The notes under the pieces are model-generated. The model searched no databases and had not been told where the DNA came from. It saw nothing but the letters and a program-made list of their open reading frames with translations. Shown in pieces: positions 5,888 to 8,502 of a DNA stretch of 8,502 nt (its first letter is position 1; the number at the start of each line of letters is the position of its first letter). Both the position numbers and the translations under genes were made by a program. Source of the stretch: Dehalococcoidales bacterium. GTDB lineage: Bacteria; Chloroflexota; Dehalococcoidia; Dehalococcoidales; RBG-16-60-22. The stretch lies in assembly GCA_030639445.1 (NCBI GenBank), contig DAOWCR010000045.1, positions 1-8,502 of the forward strand, read 5' to 3'.

Positions 5888-6673
5888 ATGAGCCAGTTGA
5901 TAGACAAGCTAAACCAGGTAGCCAGAGTTGTGCCCCAATCCCTGGGATTCGGGGCAAAACGACCAGTCCCGACCAAATCGAAACCGCTGCTCATTGCCCG
6001 CCTGGCCCGGTCTGATGCCGCCCGTCTGGCGGACTATGCCGCCATCGCCGATGCCGTACTTTTCACCGGGCCGGGTCCCGGAGCCAAGGGCACTGAAAAA
6101 CCCGTGCGGCCTTTTCCCGGTGTCCCGTGGGGAACGTGGCTGGAAGACATCCGCGGGGAAGAAACAATCCCAATGGCAGAGGTCGGTTGCGATTTCGTGG
6201 TCTTTCCGGCGGAGATGGCGCTGGCGACAACGGTGCCGGACAAGACAGGTAAAATCCTGCGGGTAGCACCCTCCATAAACGAAGGCCTGCTCCGGGCCAT
6301 CAATGAACTGCCGGTAGACGCGGTGCTCCTGGCCGACGCGGAGGAGGAGAAACACCGGCTTACCTGGCATCACCTTATGCTCTTCCAGCGTCTGGCTGAC
6401 CTGCTGAACAAGCCAGTGTTAGTCTCTTTGCCCGCTAATGTGACCGAAAGTGAGCTTCAGTCCCTCTGGAAAACAGGGGTGGACGGCATCGTGGTAACCG
6501 TGGCGACCGGGCAGCCGACCAAGAGCCTGAAAGAACTGCGCCGGACAATCGATAAGCTAACCTTCCCGCCGCGCTCGCGGAAAAAACTGGAAGCCCTGCT
6601 GCCGCGCGTTGGCGTCGAGACAAATGCGGTAACTGGAGTTGAGGAAGAGGAAGAAGAAGAGGAAGAAGAATAG
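5888..6673 (+). CDS. Uncharacterised alpha/beta (possibly TIM-barrel) protein with a polyglutamate tail
   Basis: I do not recognise the family of this 261-residue protein. It shows alternating hydrophobic strands and helices at regular spacing: strands near 33-38 (PLLIAR), 55-60 (AVLFTG), 102-106 (DFVVF), 122-127, 144-149 (AVLLAD), 176-181 (PVLVSL) and 199-205 (DGIVVTV). This is the pattern of a beta/alpha barrel. A glycine-proline loop GPGPGAKG at 61-68 may bind phosphate. There is no signal peptide or membrane helix. The C-terminus has a basic, proline-containing segment (225-240) and then ten consecutive glutamates encoded by GAG/GAA. ATG at 5888 is supported by CGGAG 6 nt upstream. It ends 13 bp from the convergent guaB3 stop. 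A phosphosugar or prenyl-phosphate enzyme is conceivable, but no catalytic motif can be assigned. Confidence 0.85.
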   Translation: MSQLIDKLNQVARVVPQSLGFGAKRPVPTKSKPLLIARLARSDAARLADYAAIADAVLFTGPGPGAKGTEKPVRPFPGVPWGTWLEDIRGEETIPMAEVGCDFVVFPAEMALATTVPDKTGKILRVAPSINEGLLRAINELPVDAVLLADAEEEKHRLTWHHLMLFQRLADLLNKPVLVSLPANVTESELQSLWKTGVDGIVVTVATGQPTKSLKELRRTIDKLTFPPRSRKKLEALLPRVGVETNAVTGVEEEEEEEEEE

Positions 6674-6686
6674 CTTTAGGCCGTAC

Positions 6687-7832
6687 TCAGCGGGAAGATT
6701 GTGACATCTGCCAGAACTTACCTTCGGTAACAATGGCCGGGGCTACTATCATCTCCGCCCGGTGCATCTCTTGAATGGTAGACGCGCCGCAAACACCCAT
6801 GGCCGTGCGGATAGCCCCGACCAGGTTCTGACTGCCATCAGTGACCGAAGTAGGGCCGAAGAGAATCTGTTCCAGGGTGCCGGTGCTCCCGACCTTTATC
6901 CGCGTCCCCCGGGGCAGTGCCGGGTGGGGGTGAGACATTCCCCAGTGATAACCCAACCCCGGCGCCTCCTTGGCCTGGGCAAAAATGGAGCCCAGCATCA
7001 CGGCATCGGCGCCGGCGACCAGGGCCTTACACAGGTCCCCACCCTTGCGAAAACCGCCGTCCGTAATTATGGGCACATACCGGCCCGACTCACGCAAGTA
7101 TTCGTCCCGGGCGGCCGCGCAATCGATGGTTGCCGTTATCTGAGGGGCCCCCACGCCGAGGACCTCCCTGGTGGTACAGGCCGCCCCCGGCCCCACACCC
7201 ACCAGAACCCCGGAAATCCCCGTCCTCATAATCTCCAGGCAGGTGCTATAGCTCACACAGTTGCCGACAATGACCGGTATTTTTACGGACTCGCAGAGCT
7301 CGGAGAAAATCAGTCCCCGGTAGCTCCTGGAAACATGCCGGGCCGTGGTCACCGTGGACTGGACGATAAAAATATCCGCTCCGGCCTCAGCCGCCAGGGG
7401 AGCGAAGTTCTTGGTATTGGCCGGCAGCGCCGATGCGGCACAGGTAGCCCCACCTTTCTTAATCGCTTTTATCCGTTCCCCGATAAGGCTCTCCTTAATC
7501 GGCTGGGAATAAATTTTTTGCAACAGCGCAGTTATCTCGGTCTGAGGCGCCTGCGCTATTGCCGACAGGACTTCGCGGGGATTATCATAGCGCGTTTGTA
7601 CCCCCTCCAGGTGGAGAACGGCGAGCCCACCCACTTGACTCATCCGGACGGCGAAGTTGACATCGGTCACCGCATCCATCGCAGAAGCGATAATGGGAAT
7701 GGCAAAGGCCAGGTCATCTATCTTGAAGCCGATATCTGTCTGGTCAGGATTAATGGTGACATCTCCGGGCACTATTGCCACTTCGTCAAATCCGTAGGCG
7801 CGCCGTAACTGCTTGAACTGGGGCTCGCTCAT
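6687..7832 (-). CDS. guaB3: GuaB3-type IMP dehydrogenase family protein (no CBS domains)
   Basis: A 381-residue TIM-barrel protein of the IMP dehydrogenase/GMP reductase superfamily. IMP dehydrogenase oxidises IMP to XMP with NAD+, the first committed step of GMP synthesis. Visible motifs are the N-terminal VAIVPGDVTI and IPIIASAMDAVTD, the active-site loop GVGPGAACTTREVLG with C219 as the catalytic cysteine, TDGG at 257-260, MLGS at 279-282, and the GTRIKVGSTG and DGSQNLVGAIRTAMG segments of the C-terminal flap. The Bateman (CBS) pair of ordinary GuaB, normally inserted after about residue 90, is replaced by a short linker, as in the GuaB3 subfamily of actinobacteria and cyanobacteria. ATG at 7832 follows GGAG by 7 nt. 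The family is certain. Activity on IMP rather than GMP or another substrate is inferred. Confidence 0.93.
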   Translation of the reverse strand: MSEPQFKQLRRAYGFDEVAIVPGDVTINPDQTDIGFKIDDLAFAIPIIASAMDAVTDVNFAVRMSQVGGLAVLHLEGVQTRYDNPREVLSAIAQAPQTEITALLQKIYSQPIKESLIGERIKAIKKGGATCAASALPANTKNFAPLAAEAGADIFIVQSTVTTARHVSRSYRGLIFSELCESVKIPVIVGNCVSYSTCLEIMRTGISGVLVGVGPGAACTTREVLGVGAPQITATIDCAAARDEYLRESGRYVPIITDGGFRKGGDLCKALVAGADAVMLGSIFAQAKEAPGLGYHWGMSHPHPALPRGTRIKVGSTGTLEQILFGPTSVTDGSQNLVGAIRTAMGVCGASTIQEMHRAEMIVAPAIVTEGKFWQMSQSSR

Positions 7833-7860
7833 CTTAATTCTCCACTTCTTTTAAACAAAA

Positions 7861-7890
7861 ACTATAGCAAAAGTTCGGGATAAAAGTCAA
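7861..7890 (-). promoter_or_regulatory. Promoter of guaB3
   Basis: Minus strand: -35 TTGACT at 7890-7885, 18-nt spacer, -10 TATAGT at 7866-7861 preceded by TGC (extended -10). Predicted start near 7854, giving a short leader of about 21 nt that contains GGAG. The leader is too short for a riboswitch. Confidence 0.75.
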
Positions 7891-7915
7891 GAAATTTTTG
7901 GTAACATCATCTCCT

Positions 7916-7936
7916 TTCCCTTTACGACATATGGTG
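7916..7936 (+). repeat. 21-nt direct repeat, left member
   Basis: TTCCCTTTACGACATATGGTG matches 8283-8303 at 18 of 21 positions. The two members lie on either side of repeat R copy B in the same orientation. Confidence 0.5.
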
Positions 7937-8008
7937 ACCTATCCGCCTCATTCCGTGGGTGTTTACCCTTTAAGAAGAGAGGGTACAAAAATAATACTGC
8001 CTCCGGCC

Positions 8009-8221
8009 TCCGCTACCAATTGATTTGGACATTTTTAGCCTCAAGTTATTAATTCTAATTTTGGGGAAACAATTCGAGGCTAACTAGCTTCGGGAATTGT
8101 TTTTTATGTTATGTAAAGTCAGCTACTTCTCGGTCAGAGCGTTGTTCCCGCGACAAGAAGTGAAAGCTTCCGGAAGGGTACGTCCGAGGGGCCTTTATTT
8201 CTCTAGATGCTCTGCGGGGGG
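8009..8221 (-). repeat. Interspersed repeat R, copy B (inverted)
   Basis: Reverse-complement counterpart of 1406-1617, about 90% identical by hand alignment. The limits are sharp: TCCGCTACC on the left and the G6 run at 8216-8221 on the right. Conserved blocks include the segment CGGTCAGAGCGTTGTTCC and the full 34-nt hairpin segment at 8068-8101. Four of the differences cluster in the loop between TTAGCCTC (8035-8042) and GAGGCTAA (8076-8083), while those arms are unchanged. The neighbouring IS3-like ATG frame seen after copy A is absent here. Confidence 0.9.
8068..8105 (+). terminator. Terminator-like hairpin within repeat R copy B
   Basis: AACAATTC (8068-8075) pairs with GAATTGTT (8094-8101), with further GAGG/CTTC pairing inside, and a T-run at 8100-8105 follows on the plus strand. 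The T-run is interrupted in copy A (TTTCTT), and no plus-strand gene lies just upstream here, so a terminator role is uncertain. Confidence 0.35.
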
Positions 8222-8282
8222 TTATCTCTTTTAAAAAAAATTGGGTGAGCTATTCCCTCGAAGAGTCTTCGACCTGACCCCC

Positions 8283-8303
8283 TTCCCTTTAGGACATCTG
8301 GTC
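8283..8303 (+). repeat. 21-nt direct repeat, right member
   Basis: TTCCCTTTAGGACATCTGGTC, partner of 7916-7936. It runs into a small hairpin (TCCTTCC 8302-8308 with GGAAGGA 8312-8318, 3-nt loop). Confidence 0.5.
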
Positions 8304-8352
8304 CTTCCTGTGGAAGGATGGTGACCTTGCCCCCTTTGGTTTTTATTTGATG

Positions 8353-8421
8353 ACCCCATCCCCCTTTGTCCCCCTTCCCCTGCGAGGGGAAGGGGGAAGA
8401 TTAGAAAGGGAGGGGTGGGGT
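8353..8421. repeat. Long GC-rich hairpin, dispersed palindrome family
   Basis: The inner arms CCCCCTTCCCCT (8370-8381) and AGGGGAAGGGGG (8385-8396) are perfectly complementary around a GCG loop. Outer arms ACCCCA (8353-8358) and TGGGGT (8416-8421) extend the palindrome. It resembles the hairpins near 1338, 5524 and 5692, including the TTTGTCC flank shared with the right end of the element at 5508-5740. Confidence 0.8.
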
Positions 8422-8455
8422 TAGTAGAATTATGGTAGCAGTTGACAGGTAGGAG

Positions 8456-8490
8456 TATAATTTATGTAAATGAAGTTAATTTATCTAGGA
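8456..8490 (+). promoter_or_regulatory. Possible promoter and ribosome-binding site for a gene beyond the right edge
   Basis: A perfect TATAAT lies at 8456-8461, but the -35 at 17-nt spacing (TGGTAG) is poor, and the TTGACA at 8442-8447 is too close to pair with it. AGGA at 8487-8490 is 6 nt before an ATG at 8497. The evidence is partial. Confidence 0.3.
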
Positions 8491-8496
8491 ACGTAA

Positions 8497-8502
8497 ATGG
8501 AA
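8497..8502 (+). CDS. Possible first two codons of a gene running off the right edge
   Basis: ATG-GAA at the end of the window, with AGGA 6 nt upstream and a TATAAT about 35 nt further back. Two codons allow no assignment of function. Confidence 0.2.

Noticed and set aside
6762..7808. Long 348-codon plus-strand frame opposite guaB3
   Set aside because: It is the antisense shadow of a clearly recognised gene, has no family-like motif, and has a proline/glycine/histidine-rich composition typical of such shadows.
8026..8049. Promoter inside repeat R copy B (TTGGAC with TATTAA)
   Set aside because: The -10-like bases are not present in copy A, so it is not a feature of the repeat, and no plus-strand gene follows.

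Overview
The window looks like chromosomal DNA from an anaerobic or facultative bacterium, most plausibly a Chloroflexota (Dehalococcoidia-like) lineage. This placement is an inference. It rests on mid-range GC content, MEP-pathway isoprenoid synthesis (dxr followed by a site-2 protease), a CBS-less GuaB3-type IMP dehydrogenase, a clostridial-type 2[4Fe-4S] ferredoxin, and many GC-rich palindromic repeats between genes. No rRNA, tRNA or CRISPR array is visible.

Layout from left to right. Positions 1-1232 (minus) hold the 5' end of an RseP-type protease gene preceded by dxr. Positions 1233-1732 are non-coding and hold a GC-rich hairpin pair (terminator-like for the minus strand) and copy A of a ~212 bp interspersed repeat, here called R. 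Positions 1733-5282 (minus) hold a signalling cluster, in transcription order: PAS sensor histidine kinase, DivK-like single-domain receiver, OmpR-type response regulator, Crp/Fnr regulator with its own promoter, and ferredoxin. Positions 5283-5887 are a divergent intergenic region with a strong kinase promoter, a small upstream ORF, a ~233 bp MITE-like palindromic element, and an extended -10 promoter facing right. Positions 5888-6673 (plus) encode an unrecognised alpha/beta (possibly TIM-barrel) protein ending in ten glutamates. It converges with the GuaB3-type gene (6687-7832, minus), leaving a 13 bp gap. Positions 7833-8496 are non-coding and hold the guaB3 promoter, inverted copy B of R, smaller repeats and another GC hairpin. 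The last bases may be the start of a plus-strand gene.

The kinase and the two receivers probably form one transcription unit in which a soluble kinase feeds two different outputs: a protein-interaction receiver and a DNA-binding regulator. The Crp/Fnr protein and ferredoxin follow on the same strand and suggest a redox or energy-state link, but no target is visible. The most notable non-coding signal is the R pair. The copies are about 90% identical by hand alignment, lie in opposite orientation about 6.4 kb apart, and carry conserved mutually exclusive base-pairing options.
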